Positions 10,953 to 19,641 of a DNA stretch of 64,000 nt are shown one piece after another. The notes below the pieces were generated by a model. The model saw nothing but the letters and a program-made list of their open reading frames with translations. It did no database searches and was not told where the DNA came from. Positions within the stretch are counted from its first letter, which is position 1; each line of letters begins with the position of its first letter. The translations under genes were made by a program, and so were the position numbers. This DNA comes from Atlantibacter sp. RC6 (lineage in GTDB: Bacteria > Pseudomonadota > Gammaproteobacteria > Enterobacterales > Enterobacteriaceae): positions 62,001 through 126,000 of the forward strand of contig NZ_JACHZE010000005.1 of the NCBI RefSeq assembly GCF_014193285.1. The letters are read 5' to 3'.

Positions 10953-12144
10953 ACTCCTCCAGCATCTGTTTGCCGCTGTAGGCCTCGCGACTTACGGTTT
11001 TAAACGCCTCGAGAGACATCCCGAAAATAGATTGCGCGATCTGCGCGCGATTTTGCTGCGCCAGCGCGATAACCTCCTGCTCATCCACCGTGCGACCGCC
11101 GGATTTTTCCAGCACTTCCCGCGCCGCATCGCTATGGGTGGCAATCACCGGCACGCCGATGGACAAGGCTTCGCACAGGATCAGCGGATAGTTATCCACC
11201 CGGGAGCTAAACAGCAGCGCATCCATCTGGTTTAGTTCGTTCATCAGTTGCCGTTTATCGGTGAGAAAACCGTGGTTCACCACGTTGCGGCCTTCAAACG
11301 GAGAGAATTTACCAAAGGTATGGACTTCCACCTTATCCCCCAGCGCGACGATATCGCGCACCAGTTGCTGGCGGGTTTTCCCGTCGTAGCGCAGGTCGTG
11401 GGCCACCACGGCAATTTTCGGCGCGCCGCTGGACGGCAACGGCGGCGGCAGTTCGGCGAGGATCGATTCGGTGGCGACGTCGATGCCGTTATTAATGATC
11501 TGGCATCGGCCCGCGCCGTAAATCTGGTTGAACGCCTGGGCAACGTGCTGGCTGGGGGAGATAAACAGGCAGCCGAGCGCCAGCATTTTGCGGAACAGAA
11601 AGCGCTTGGCGGCGATTTGCTGATGCGCGCGATCGATTTTAACCGGCGGATAGTTGGTGAGCGTCGGGCATTTACCGCACCCCCGGGTCCAGCCGTCACA
11701 GCCGTCCAGAAAGGCGCAGCGCCCGGTGACGCTCCAGTGGTCATGCAGCGTCCAGACCAGCCGGACATCCGGCTTGTGGGCTGTGACCCGCTCGGCAAAC
11801 GCCACCACCTGTTCCAGATTCAGCCAGTAGCTGTGCAGCACGTGGAAATGCAGCACCACCGGCCCCGCGGTACGCGTGACCTTGCGGTATAACCCATTCA
11901 GGTTGCCGAACAGATCGCGATTCACAAACCGGAACAGCGCGATGTTAGCCACCGATGTCAGGCGCGGTGTGTGCTTTTCCACCTGGGCGAACTGCTGATG
12001 GCTCACGCTTTTCTTGCCGCCTTTGCCGTAGCCATAGACAAAACGGGATGCTAACCCCTGCTGTAAGGCGCGCTGATGCAGATCCAGCGCCACACCCGCC
12101 GCGCCCCCTTCGGCAAGGCGCACGTTAAATTGCACAATGTTCAT
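10927..12144 (-). CDS. wcaC: Colanic acid glycosyltransferase WcaC
   Basis: 405 residues, as in E. coli. GT4-family glycosyltransferase; the conserved C-terminal donor-binding stretch includes SSRVDNYPLILCEALSIG (around 318-335), with the glutamate of the E-x7-E type motif. A cysteine-rich insert (CAFLDGCDGWTRGCGKC, about 147-163) is also present in E. coli WcaC. It overlaps wcaB by four bases (ATGA) and wcaD by 26 bases. Confidence 0.95.
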   Translation of the reverse strand: MNIVQFNVRLAEGGAAGVALDLHQRALQQGLASRFVYGYGKGGKKSVSHQQFAQVEKHTPRLTSVANIALFRFVNRDLFGNLNGLYRKVTRTAGPVVLHFHVLHSYWLNLEQVVAFAERVTAHKPDVRLVWTLHDHWSVTGRCAFLDGCDGWTRGCGKCPTLTNYPPVKIDRAHQQIAAKRFLFRKMLALGCLFISPSQHVAQAFNQIYGAGRCQIINNGIDVATESILAELPPPLPSSGAPKIAVVAHDLRYDGKTRQQLVRDIVALGDKVEVHTFGKFSPFEGRNVVNHGFLTDKRQLMNELNQMDALLFSSRVDNYPLILCEALSIGVPVIATHSDAAREVLEKSGGRTVDEQEVIALAQQNRAQIAQSIFGMSLEAFKTVSREAYSGKQMLEEYVSFYQSL

Positions 12145-12632
12145 TTGATTACCTTCACGCGGGCCTTCTCACCCGTTACCAGCGCGTTATCCGGTACGCT
12201 GTCCATCACCACGCTACCCGCGCCGATGGTGGCGTGATGACCAATGGTGATATCGCCGATCAAAATGGCGTTCGCGCCCAGCTCCACGCCGTTGCCAATC
12301 ACCGGGCAGGCCAGGCTGTCGCCGCCGCGATTGCCGATGGTGACGCCGTGGCGGATCACAAAGTCATCCCCCGCCACCACGTTTTTATTGATCACCACCG
12401 CGTAGCCGTGATGAATGGTGAAGCGTCGGCCAATGGTGGCCGCCGCCTGGATTTCATAGCCGAACAGGCATTCGGTGACGATCCGGTACAGCACCAGTAC
12501 CGGCGCGGCCCAAAGATTGTTGATAACGTTTTTTTTGCGCCACACCGAGCAAAAATGCGCAATGCGGTAAGCCAGAACCATGCAGCACGGGCGCAGGCTC
12601 CAGCTGTTAGCGCGGCAGTCTTCCAGCAGCAT
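12141..12632 (-). CDS. wcaB: Colanic acid acetyltransferase WcaB
   Basis: 163 residues (E. coli 162), a serine-acetyltransferase-like hexapeptide protein that O-acetylates colanic acid. The left-handed beta-helix starts near residue 65 and contains FTIHHGYAVVINKN and FVIRHGVTIGNRGG, which carry likely catalytic histidines. Its start codon shares one base with the wcaA stop and its stop overlaps the wcaC start, so the three genes form one tightly coupled unit. Confidence 0.95.
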   Translation of the reverse strand: MLLEDCRANSWSLRPCCMVLAYRIAHFCSVWRKKNVINNLWAAPVLVLYRIVTECLFGYEIQAAATIGRRFTIHHGYAVVINKNVVAGDDFVIRHGVTIGNRGGDSLACPVIGNGVELGANAILIGDITIGHHATIGAGSVVMDSVPDNALVTGEKARVKVIK

Positions 12633-13477
12633 TATTTCCCCCGCAGGCTGTAGGCCAGCCGTTTGGTATTGCGCAGTGACAGCAGCGTCAGACAGGTGCG
12701 CCAGTTCATGCGCTTATTGCGGATCTGGTACAGGGTAAACAGCTGATACTTTTTGCTGGCCCGATCGAAAATGCCTTTGTGCTTGCGGTAAAACTGGAAG
12801 TAGCCGGAAAACTGCTTTGCCGATTTGGTGATCTGCATTTCACCATGGTTGATATGCAGAATTTGGGTCGCGGCCTCGACTTTCCACGGCTCGCCGTAGC
12901 GCAATACCATGCGCAGAAAGATGTCGTAATCCTGGGCCGCCGCCAGTGACGTATCGAACAGCGACGCTTTAAACCGCCAGGCCCAGCTGAATACTTGATT
13001 GCCGATGATGTTGCGCTTGTAAAACAGCTTTCTTGACCACGGCGATTTTGGGTACAGCGGCAGGCTGGCCGGCTGGGTATAAATCTCTCCTTCGCAGACA
13101 TAGTCGTTGGCGTAGAGAAACGCGTGATCGTTCAGACGATGGGCGTCGCGTAAAAATACCGACAGGCGCTCCGGCGTCCATTCATCGTCATCGTCGATCC
13201 CGGTAATAAACTCACCACGCGCCTGCTGGATCGCCTGATTGCGCACCGCACAGGCGCCGCTGTTAACCTCATTGCGTACATAGGTGACGCGCGGATCGTT
13301 AAGCTGCGCGACAAACTCGCTGAGCTGCTGCCAGGAAGCGGAGCAGTCGTCCACCACGATCATTTCCCAATGGTCGTAATCCTGGCGCAGCACCGATTTG
13401 ATGGCGCGGATCGCCAGCTGCTGGCGGTTCCATGTCGGCATATAGATTGAAATTAAAGGCCGTTGCGCATGTGCCAT
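12632..13477 (-). CDS. wcaA: Colanic acid glycosyltransferase WcaA
   Basis: 281 residues (E. coli 279), a GT2-type glycosyltransferase with SIYMPTWNRQQLAIRAI at the N terminus, VVDDCS, and the metal-binding acidic cluster GIDDDDEW near residue 90. The start at 13477 follows a good ribosome site (AAAGGAAC) and matches the E. coli N terminus; an in-frame start at 13498 adds seven unsupported residues. A 66-base gap with a hairpin separates it from wzc, marking the break between the export and sugar-transfer parts of the operon. Confidence 0.94.
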   Translation of the reverse strand: MAHAQRPLISIYMPTWNRQQLAIRAIKSVLRQDYDHWEMIVVDDCSASWQQLSEFVAQLNDPRVTYVRNEVNSGACAVRNQAIQQARGEFITGIDDDDEWTPERLSVFLRDAHRLNDHAFLYANDYVCEGEIYTQPASLPLYPKSPWSRKLFYKRNIIGNQVFSWAWRFKASLFDTSLAAAQDYDIFLRMVLRYGEPWKVEAATQILHINHGEMQITKSAKQFSGYFQFYRKHKGIFDRASKKYQLFTLYQIRNKRMNWRTCLTLLSLRNTKRLAYSLRGK

Positions 13478-13521
13478 GTTCCTTTCCCCTGGCGTCAAAA
13501 AGTGGTTGATGACGAAATGCC

Positions 13522-13537
13522 CCCGGCGCGAGCCGGG
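13522..13537 (-). terminator. Hairpin between wzc and wcaA
   Basis: Six-base GC stem (CCCGGC / GCCGGG) with a GCGA-type loop in the 66-base gap after wzc. No clear T-tract follows in the transcribed direction, so it is at most a partial attenuator lowering expression of wcaA and later genes relative to wza-wzb-wzc. The stem is clear; its role is inferred. Confidence 0.4.
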
Positions 13538-13543
13538 CGCGGG

Positions 13544-15703
13544 TTATTTACTGTCCGACTGGTATTCGTACTCGTAGTAGCCGTAGTCCTGATAGCCCGT
13601 CGCGCGGCGGAAGATGGAGTTGAGGATCACGCCCTTCACCGCAATGCCGTTCTGTTCGAAGCGGCTCAGGCTGGTTTCCACCTCTTTCAGGGTGTTAACG
13701 GCGTAACGTGCCACCATCAGGGTGGTGCCGGCATGGCGTCCGGCAATCGCGGCATCGGTCACCGCCAGGATCGGCGGCGTATCGATGAGCACCATGTCGT
13801 AATTTTTACTGGCCCAGGCAATCAGCGCCGCGAAGCGCTCGCTCATCAGGAGTTCCGACGGGTTGGGCGGGATCTGGCCGCGCGGCACCAGGTCGAAACC
13901 GGCAATCGAGGTGGGGCGCGCGCAGGCGGCGATATCCCCCTGCCCCGCCAGCACGTCCGACAGGCCGTTAACGTTGTTGGTGCCCAGCAGTTCGTGGGTG
14001 TAGCCCTTACGCATATCGCAGTCGATCAGCAGTACCCGCTTATTGGTCTGGCTGATCACCGCCGCCAGGTTGGCGCAGACAAAGGTTTTACCGATAGACG
14101 GGCTGACCCCGGTGAGCATCAACACATTGTTATTGGCCTGCATCATGGCGAAGTGCAGACTGGTACGCAGGCTGCGGATGGCCTCGATAGCCAGATCCGT
14201 CGGGTTGCCCACCGCCAGCAGTTGGCTCTGCTTAAAGCGCTTGACGCCTTTGATGGTTTTGACGCTATCGCGCGCTTTCTGCCATTCCGACAACGGAATG
14301 CTGGCGTACACGCTGATGCCCGACTCTTCCAGCACCTGCGGGCTCTCAATGCCGCGATTAAACAGCGAGCGCAGCAGCACGCCGACAATCGACAGCATCA
14401 GACCCAGCAAAATGCTGCCAAGAATGATTAAGCCCTTCTTCGGTTTCAGAACCCCGGGCTGGGCGATGGCCGCATCGACAATGCGCACGTCACCCACGGT
14501 GCTGGCCTCGGTGATTTTCAGCTCCTGCTGTTTATTCAGCAGCTGCATATACACCTGTTGGCCTGATTCCACATCGCGGGTCAGGCGCACGATTTCCTGC
14601 TGGGTTTCCGGCATTGCGGTAACGCGGTTGTTCAGACGCCCTTTTTCGTCCTCCAGCGCGCGGCGTTTTTCCAGCAGCGTGCGGTAAGCCGGGTGCGCTT
14701 TGGTGTACAGCTTGGAAATTTCCGCCTCTTTAAAGGTCAACTCGTTGAGCTGGGCGTCAATATTGACCATCGAATCCAGCACCGCTTTGGCTTCCAGCGG
14801 CAGGTCGACGGAATCTTTTTTCTGGCGATAGGCGTTGAGTTTATTTTCCGCCTCGTCCAGCCGCGCGCGCACTTCCGGCAACTGCTTCGCCAGGAACGCC
14901 AGGCTTTTTGATGCTTCTTCAGATTTGCGCTCGACGTTCTGCTCAAGATAATTGCGGGTGATGCTGTTTAAAATCGCGCGGATTTGATCCCGGTCTTCGC
15001 CGGTAAAGGTCAGGCTCAGTACCCCCGTGTCTTTGCCGTTTTCGGTGACCGTCAGGTTGTTCTTGAGCTGATTGATCATGCCGAGGGGGGAGTATTTGGT
15101 GACGGTAAACTCGCTGCCGGTTTGCGCCTTAATCGCCTTAACCAGCAGGGTCACGCCCTGCTTATTCAGCGGCTCGCCAACTTTCCCCTGGGCGCTAAAC
15201 CCTTCATCGCTGGTCAACTGGTATTGCTGCGGCCCCAGCACTTCCAGCGTAAAGGTGGCTTTGGCCATCCCGGCGGGCAGCGTAAAGGTATCGACCATTA
15301 CCGTATCGTTCTGGCGGCCCATCAGACGATCCCAGCCCGCGCCAAACAGCGGGAAACTGTTTTTCTCGACGGCGATATCCAAATTGAGATCATCAACGGT
15401 TTTCCCCAGCACCAGCCGCGACTGAATCAGCTGGATTTCGGCGTCTGAGGCGGGCGGTTTGTCCGATAACGCGCTGTTAATGTTCTGCACAATGGAGTTG
15501 CCGGTGTTTTGTTCGATTTGCACCAGCGCGTCCGCGCTGTAGATTGGCGTGGCGAACATCACGTATACCGTCGCCAGCAGCGCGAACACGGCGGTGATGC
15601 CCAGCACCCACCAGCGGGCTTCGATCACGGTGCCGATCAAGCGCCCGATATCAATTTCATCGTTGCCTTCGGTGGCGGAGGTCGCATTGATTTTTGCTGT
15701 CAT
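13544..15703 (-). CDS. wzc: Tyrosine autokinase Wzc
   Basis: 719 residues (E. coli 720). This inner-membrane polysaccharide co-polymerase and bacterial tyrosine kinase controls colanic acid polymerisation and export with Wza. Two membrane segments (about 32-52 and 425-445) flank a periplasmic coiled-coil region. The kinase domain has Walker A GVSPSIGKT (about 531-539), Walker A' LLIDCDMRKG and Walker B VLIDTPP. The tail YQDYGYYEYEY is the tyrosine cluster that is autophosphorylated and dephosphorylated by Wzb. The start at 15703 (ribosome site AGGGA) fits the family better than an in-frame start at 15739 inside wzb. Confidence 0.97.
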   Translation of the reverse strand: MTAKINATSATEGNDEIDIGRLIGTVIEARWWVLGITAVFALLATVYVMFATPIYSADALVQIEQNTGNSIVQNINSALSDKPPASDAEIQLIQSRLVLGKTVDDLNLDIAVEKNSFPLFGAGWDRLMGRQNDTVMVDTFTLPAGMAKATFTLEVLGPQQYQLTSDEGFSAQGKVGEPLNKQGVTLLVKAIKAQTGSEFTVTKYSPLGMINQLKNNLTVTENGKDTGVLSLTFTGEDRDQIRAILNSITRNYLEQNVERKSEEASKSLAFLAKQLPEVRARLDEAENKLNAYRQKKDSVDLPLEAKAVLDSMVNIDAQLNELTFKEAEISKLYTKAHPAYRTLLEKRRALEDEKGRLNNRVTAMPETQQEIVRLTRDVESGQQVYMQLLNKQQELKITEASTVGDVRIVDAAIAQPGVLKPKKGLIILGSILLGLMLSIVGVLLRSLFNRGIESPQVLEESGISVYASIPLSEWQKARDSVKTIKGVKRFKQSQLLAVGNPTDLAIEAIRSLRTSLHFAMMQANNNVLMLTGVSPSIGKTFVCANLAAVISQTNKRVLLIDCDMRKGYTHELLGTNNVNGLSDVLAGQGDIAACARPTSIAGFDLVPRGQIPPNPSELLMSERFAALIAWASKNYDMVLIDTPPILAVTDAAIAGRHAGTTLMVARYAVNTLKEVETSLSRFEQNGIAVKGVILNSIFRRATGYQDYGYYEYEYQSDSK

Positions 15704-15705
15704 GG

Positions 15706-16149
15706 TTATCCCTGCTGAGGTTTCAGTGCCTGCGCCCAACGTTGGGCGGAATCATCCAGCATCGTATAAACCGCCTCGAATGCCTCGGCGCTTTTACGAT
15801 ACGGATCGGGGATTTCGCGCTCTTCATCCCAGTGACCAAACAGCATCACTTTGCCGCGCATCTCTGGCGCCATATCGCACAGCCGTGCGATATGGCGCTT
15901 TTCCATGGCGAGGATCAGATCGTAATCGCGGCACATCGCCCCGGTGACCTGGCGGGCGCAGTGGCCCTCCAGCGACAGCGCGTGGGCTGACGCGACGCTG
16001 ATGGCACGCTCATCCGCGCCTTTACCCACCAGCGCGCCAAGCCCGGCGGAAGCGACGGTAAACCCGGGCAGATAGTGTTTCAGTAGCCGCTCTGCCGTGG
16101 GGGAACGGCAAATGTTCCCCACACACACCACAAGAATTTTGTTGAACAT
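15706..16149 (-). CDS. wzb: Low-molecular-weight protein-tyrosine phosphatase Wzb
   Basis: 147 residues, as in E. coli. It dephosphorylates Wzc in the cytoplasm. The catalytic P-loop CVGNICRS starts at Cys9 with Arg15, and the general acid aspartate lies in IPDPYRKS near residue 114. It lies five bases after wza and two before wzc, the usual wza-wzb-wzc order. Confidence 0.98.
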   Translation of the reverse strand: MFNKILVVCVGNICRSPTAERLLKHYLPGFTVASAGLGALVGKGADERAISVASAHALSLEGHCARQVTGAMCRDYDLILAMEKRHIARLCDMAPEMRGKVMLFGHWDEEREIPDPYRKSAEAFEAVYTMLDDSAQRWAQALKPQQG

Positions 16150-16154
16150 AACGG

Positions 16155-17294
16155 TTACCAGTTGTGGATATCGCTGGCCGTGTCCGTCATATAACGAACG
16201 CCACTGATGGTCGGCAGCAATTGATTGATCAGGCGGTTCCAGCGTGCGACCGGCGCGGTGGTCACGTACACCACGTCATACGGCTGGAGGCGGAATTCCG
16301 TCGCCATCACCAGAGAGGTGGCATCGGACATATCAAGCTGATAGATATTGGCGATCTTACCGTTGGCGCTGCCCTTGCCTTTCAGCGGACGGATCACAAA
16401 GATGCCGCTGGCGTTGGAGGTGGTGAGGTCGATGCCTTCCGCCTGGCCAAGCGCTTCGGTCAGCGTCATGCCGCTGAAGTCCATTTTGAGCGTGGACTGT
16501 TTCTTCACTTCGCCCATCACGAACACTTTGAGATCGTCATTACGCGGCACGAACAAAATATCGCCGGGATACAGCAGATGGTTCTGGCTGAGGTCGCCGT
16601 TTTGCATCAGCGCCTGCAAGGAGAGGCGCTGCTCTTTACCGTTATGGGTCAGCACCACGTTGCGCCAGTCGGCGTTTTCGGTCAGGCCGCCTGCGGCGTT
16701 GATGGCGTCCAGCACCGTCAGCGGCACGTTAGTGATGGGCTGCTGGCCCGATTTATTCACCTGCCCGGAGATATACGCTTTTTGCGAGCGGAACGCGGCG
16801 ATATTAACGTCCACCTGCGGGTCAGCGATGTACTGCGCTAAACGGCCGGTAATATCACTACGGATTTCAGACAGGGATTTCCCCGCGACATGCACCTTGC
16901 CGATATAGGGATAAAACATGGTGCCATCCGGCTGAACCCAGTTGCCGGCGTCGCTGGAACTGCGATACTGGCCGGCGGGCGTGGTGAGTTCCGGGTGGTC
17001 CCATACGGTGACGTTCAGCACATCCCCTGGGCCGACGCGGTATTGATACTGGGCGATTTCCTGGTCAAGGGACATATTCGGCTGCGCGACATTGGGGCGC
17101 GGGCGCAATTGCTCAACCAGTCTCGGCGTCAGCGGGTAAACGTTGACCATTTTATCCAGGTCAAAATCGGCGTCCTGCTGACGAATCACATCTTTGCCCA
17201 TTGTCGACATATTACTGCCGGGTAACACCGTACACCCGCTCATTAAGGCGACCGACGCCAATAATGGCATCAATTTTAATCTCGATTTCGTCAT
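16155..17294 (-). CDS. wza: Outer-membrane capsule exporter Wza
   Basis: 379 residues, as in E. coli. Octameric outer-membrane lipoprotein channel for capsule export. The N terminus is a lipoprotein signal with lipobox LMSGC (lipidated Cys21). The PES/SLBB domains follow ([20 protein letters not shown] about 84-103), and the C-terminal amphipathic helix that spans the outer membrane ends in DIHNW. It is the first gene of the operon, preceded by a long leader with JUMPstart and RcsAB motifs. Confidence 0.98.
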   Translation of the reverse strand: MTKSRLKLMPLLASVALMSGCTVLPGSNMSTMGKDVIRQQDADFDLDKMVNVYPLTPRLVEQLRPRPNVAQPNMSLDQEIAQYQYRVGPGDVLNVTVWDHPELTTPAGQYRSSSDAGNWVQPDGTMFYPYIGKVHVAGKSLSEIRSDITGRLAQYIADPQVDVNIAAFRSQKAYISGQVNKSGQQPITNVPLTVLDAINAAGGLTENADWRNVVLTHNGKEQRLSLQALMQNGDLSQNHLLYPGDILFVPRNDDLKVFVMGEVKKQSTLKMDFSGMTLTEALGQAEGIDLTTSNASGIFVIRPLKGKGSANGKIANIYQLDMSDATSLVMATEFRLQPYDVVYVTTAPVARWNRLINQLLPTISGVRYMTDTASDIHNW

Positions 17295-17471
17295 TGATTA
17301 TTTTCACTATGGCAGAGTAATAATTCCGGTCGGATAAATAAGTCGCTTCCCAACACGCCGATAAACCATGCGCGGATTTCGCAATAAAAATAATTGGAAT
17401 CATTCCTAAAAACGGACTTAATTAAACGAAGTATTTCGACAGCGTAATTAATGCTTACCGATGACCTTCAG

Positions 17472-17510
17472 GCACGCTACCGCCCCTGGCTTTCAGCTAC
17501 CAACTCACTG
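17472..17510 (-). promoter_or_regulatory. JUMPstart element with ops site
   Basis: Read on the minus strand this is a JUMPstart sequence (CAGTGAGTTGGTAGCTGA..., ending GGGGCGGTAGCGTG). The ops core GGCGGTAGCGTG is at 17473-17484, about 180 bases before wza. In enterobacteria ops pauses RNA polymerase and recruits RfaH, allowing read-through of long surface-polysaccharide operons. Confidence 0.92.
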
Positions 17511-17789
17511 TAAAAACAGAATGTTAATGAAGAACCCTGCGCTAACTGGAATTATCCGAATTGGCGAAAGTTATTTATTGCAGTTTGATTAAAAGGCGTA
17601 ATGACAATTAATAAAAGGTCCCATCACTCCTGATAACCGCAAAGATTGTTGCAGCTAAAATTATGTCAGGCAAGCCTGTAAACCCGCCTGCAAGCTTTTT
17701 AAGATTAATATGAAGCACCACAAATATTAGGTTTTAGGATTAGCCTCACATTGACACGACAATTATTTCAAGTTGGCGTTATTTATTAT

Positions 17790-17803
17790 TAGGAATATCC
17801 TCA
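17790..17803 (-). promoter_or_regulatory. RcsAB box for the capsule operon
   Basis: Minus-strand TGAGGATATTCCTA matches the RcsAB consensus TAAGAATATTCCTA at 12 of 14 positions. It lies upstream of the JUMPstart element, where the E. coli wza promoter is activated by RcsA-RcsB. The transcription start itself was not identified. Confidence 0.75.
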
Positions 17804-18038
17804 GGCTTATTTCATCGAAGAATGTAAAATAATGGCCGTGGAAAAATAATAACCCCTAGTAATAAAGAGACTAATTACGGGGGTATCACGTGGGTGACGA
17901 ATCGTCGTTTTTTCTTCGGTTCAGCCAGCGACTGGCGTCTGTGCGCCATTCATCATCAGGCTGCGCATTGCATTTTTCGCCGTCATTAACCATGATCGGG
18001 TTATCTTTCATTGTTTCACTACAGGTAATAATTTTTCT

Positions 18039-19601
18039 ATGGAATGGATTGCCGATCCATCGATCTGGGCGGGGTTAACCACCCTGGTGGTGCTTGAACT
18101 GGTGCTGGGTATCGATAACCTGGTGTTTATCGCTATTCTCGCGGAGAAGCTGCCGCCGGGACTGCGCGACAGAGCGCGCATCACCGGTCTTGTCCTCGCG
18201 ATGGTGATGCGCTTGGGCCTGCTGGCATCAATCTCCTGGCTGGTGACGCTCACCCGACCGCTGGTGGTGCTGTACGGCCACGGCTTCAGCGCCCGGGACC
18301 TGATTATGCTGTTTGGCGGGCTGTTCCTGCTGTTCAAAGCCACGGTGGAGCTTAACGAGCGGCTGGAAGGCAAAGACCATGAGAACCCCACCCAGCGGCG
18401 CGGGGCGAAATTCTGGGCGGTGGTGGCGCAAATCGTTATTCTGGACGCCATTTTCTCGCTGGATTCGGTGATTACCGCCGTGGGGATGGTCGACCATTTA
18501 GCCGTGATGATGGCCGCCGTGGTGATTGCCATCTCGCTGATGCTGTTAGCCAGCAAGGCGCTGACGCGTTTTGTGAATAACCATCCGACGATAGTGATCC
18601 TGTGCCTGAGCTTCCTGTTGATGATTGGCTTCAGCCTGATTGCCGACGGTTTCGGCTTTGCCATTCCCAAGGGTTACCTTTACGCGGCGATTGGTTTCTC
18701 CATCATGATTGAATGCCTGAATCAGCTGGCGATGTTTAACCGCCGTCGGTTCCTGTCGGCCAATATGTCGCTGCGCCAGCGCACCGCCGAAGCGGTCATG
18801 CATCTGATCAGCGGTAAACATGAGAAAGCCGAGCTGGACGCGCAAACCGCCTCGCTGGTGGCCGATGCCGCCAATGTGCCGGTATTTAACCGCCAGGAGC
18901 GGCTGATGATTGGCCGGGTGCTGAACCTGAACCAGCGCAGCGTCAGCAGCATTATGACCTCGCGGCATGATATCGAGCATATCGACATTAACGCTCCTGA
19001 AGAGCAGATCCGCCTGCTGCTGGACCGCAATCAGCACACCCGGGTGGTGGTCACCGAAAACGATGAAATCCTCGGTGTGGTGCATATCCTCGACCTGCTC
19101 CAGCAATCTCTGGCAGGTAAACCGCTCGATCTGGGCGCGCTGGTGAAACAGCCGCTGGTGTTCCCGGAAACGCTACAACTGCTGCACGCGCTAGAGCAGT
19201 TCCGCAACGCCCGCACCCACTTTGCCTTTGTGGTGGATGAGTTTGGCTCTATCGAAGGGCTGGTGACGCTCAGCGATGTGATGGAAACCATCGCCGGGAA
19301 TCTGCCTAACGAGGTGGAAGAGATCGACGCCCGCCACGATATCCAGCGCAACCAGGACGGTACCTGGACTGCCAATGGCCATATGCCGCTGGAGGATCTG
19401 GTGCAATTTGTGCCGCTGCCGCTGGACGATAAGCGGGAATACCACACTATCGCCGGGCTGTTGATGGAGTACCTGCAAAGGGTGCCCGCCGAGGGGGAAG
19501 AAGTCGGGGTGGGGGATTATGTAATTAAGACGCTGGAAGTGGACAATCATCGCGTCCAGAAAGTGATGATTTACGCCCGGCAGCCTGCCGAGGCGTTATG
19601 A
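18039..19601 (+). CDS. yegH: TerC/CBS/CorC-domain membrane protein YegH
   Basis: 520 residues (E. coli about 527). Predicted inner-membrane protein of unknown function. The N-terminal TerC-like part (about 1-220) has several membrane segments, including [15 protein letters not shown] and [14 protein letters not shown] with the conserved acidic residues of the family. Two CBS repeats follow (about 300-420), then a CorC/HlyC-type C-terminal domain (about 435-515), an arrangement linked to ion transport or tolerance. Divergent from wza, as in E. coli. Its other neighbour, ybiT, is not the E. coli neighbour (asmA). Confidence 0.95.
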   Translation: MEWIADPSIWAGLTTLVVLELVLGIDNLVFIAILAEKLPPGLRDRARITGLVLAMVMRLGLLASISWLVTLTRPLVVLYGHGFSARDLIMLFGGLFLLFKATVELNERLEGKDHENPTQRRGAKFWAVVAQIVILDAIFSLDSVITAVGMVDHLAVMMAAVVIAISLMLLASKALTRFVNNHPTIVILCLSFLLMIGFSLIADGFGFAIPKGYLYAAIGFSIMIECLNQLAMFNRRRFLSANMSLRQRTAEAVMHLISGKHEKAELDAQTASLVADAANVPVFNRQERLMIGRVLNLNQRSVSSIMTSRHDIEHIDINAPEEQIRLLLDRNQHTRVVVTENDEILGVVHILDLLQQSLAGKPLDLGALVKQPLVFPETLQLLHALEQFRNARTHFAFVVDEFGSIEGLVTLSDVMETIAGNLPNEVEEIDARHDIQRNQDGTWTANGHMPLEDLVQFVPLPLDDKREYHTIAGLLMEYLQRVPAEGEEVGVGDYVIKTLEVDNHRVQKVMIYARQPAEAL

Positions 19602-19611
19602 CCGGGATGTG

Positions 19612-19633
19612 CTGGCCTGCGCGGGCAGGCCAG
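19612..19633. terminator. Hairpin between convergent yegH and ybiT
   Basis: Nine-base perfect stem CTGGCCTGC / GCAGGCCAG with a four-base loop, in the 40-base gap between the two stop codons. No T-tract on either side, so termination would be inefficient or Rho-assisted. It lies at the apparent rearrangement junction. Confidence 0.45.
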
Positions 19634-19641
19634 CCATCAGA

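Larger units (their letters stand above)
17295..18038. promoter_or_regulatory. Divergent control region between wza and yegH
   Basis: 744 bases without a convincing gene, low in GC compared with its flanks. It holds the capsule operon leader with its JUMPstart/ops element (17472-17510) and an RcsAB-type box (17790-17803) about 500 bases upstream of the wza start. The yegH side has no recognised operator. A short frame at 17890-18078 overlaps the yegH start and is not supported. Confidence 0.8.

Noticed and set aside
17890-18078. 62-codon frame in the wza-yegH gap
   Set aside because: Starts in the yegH leader and overlaps its start in another frame; no ribosome site and no family resemblance.
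19612-19633. Inverted repeat at the inversion junction as a recombination site
   Set aside because: It is a simple hairpin between convergent genes; no insertion sequence, rRNA or long repeat is present that would mediate inversion.
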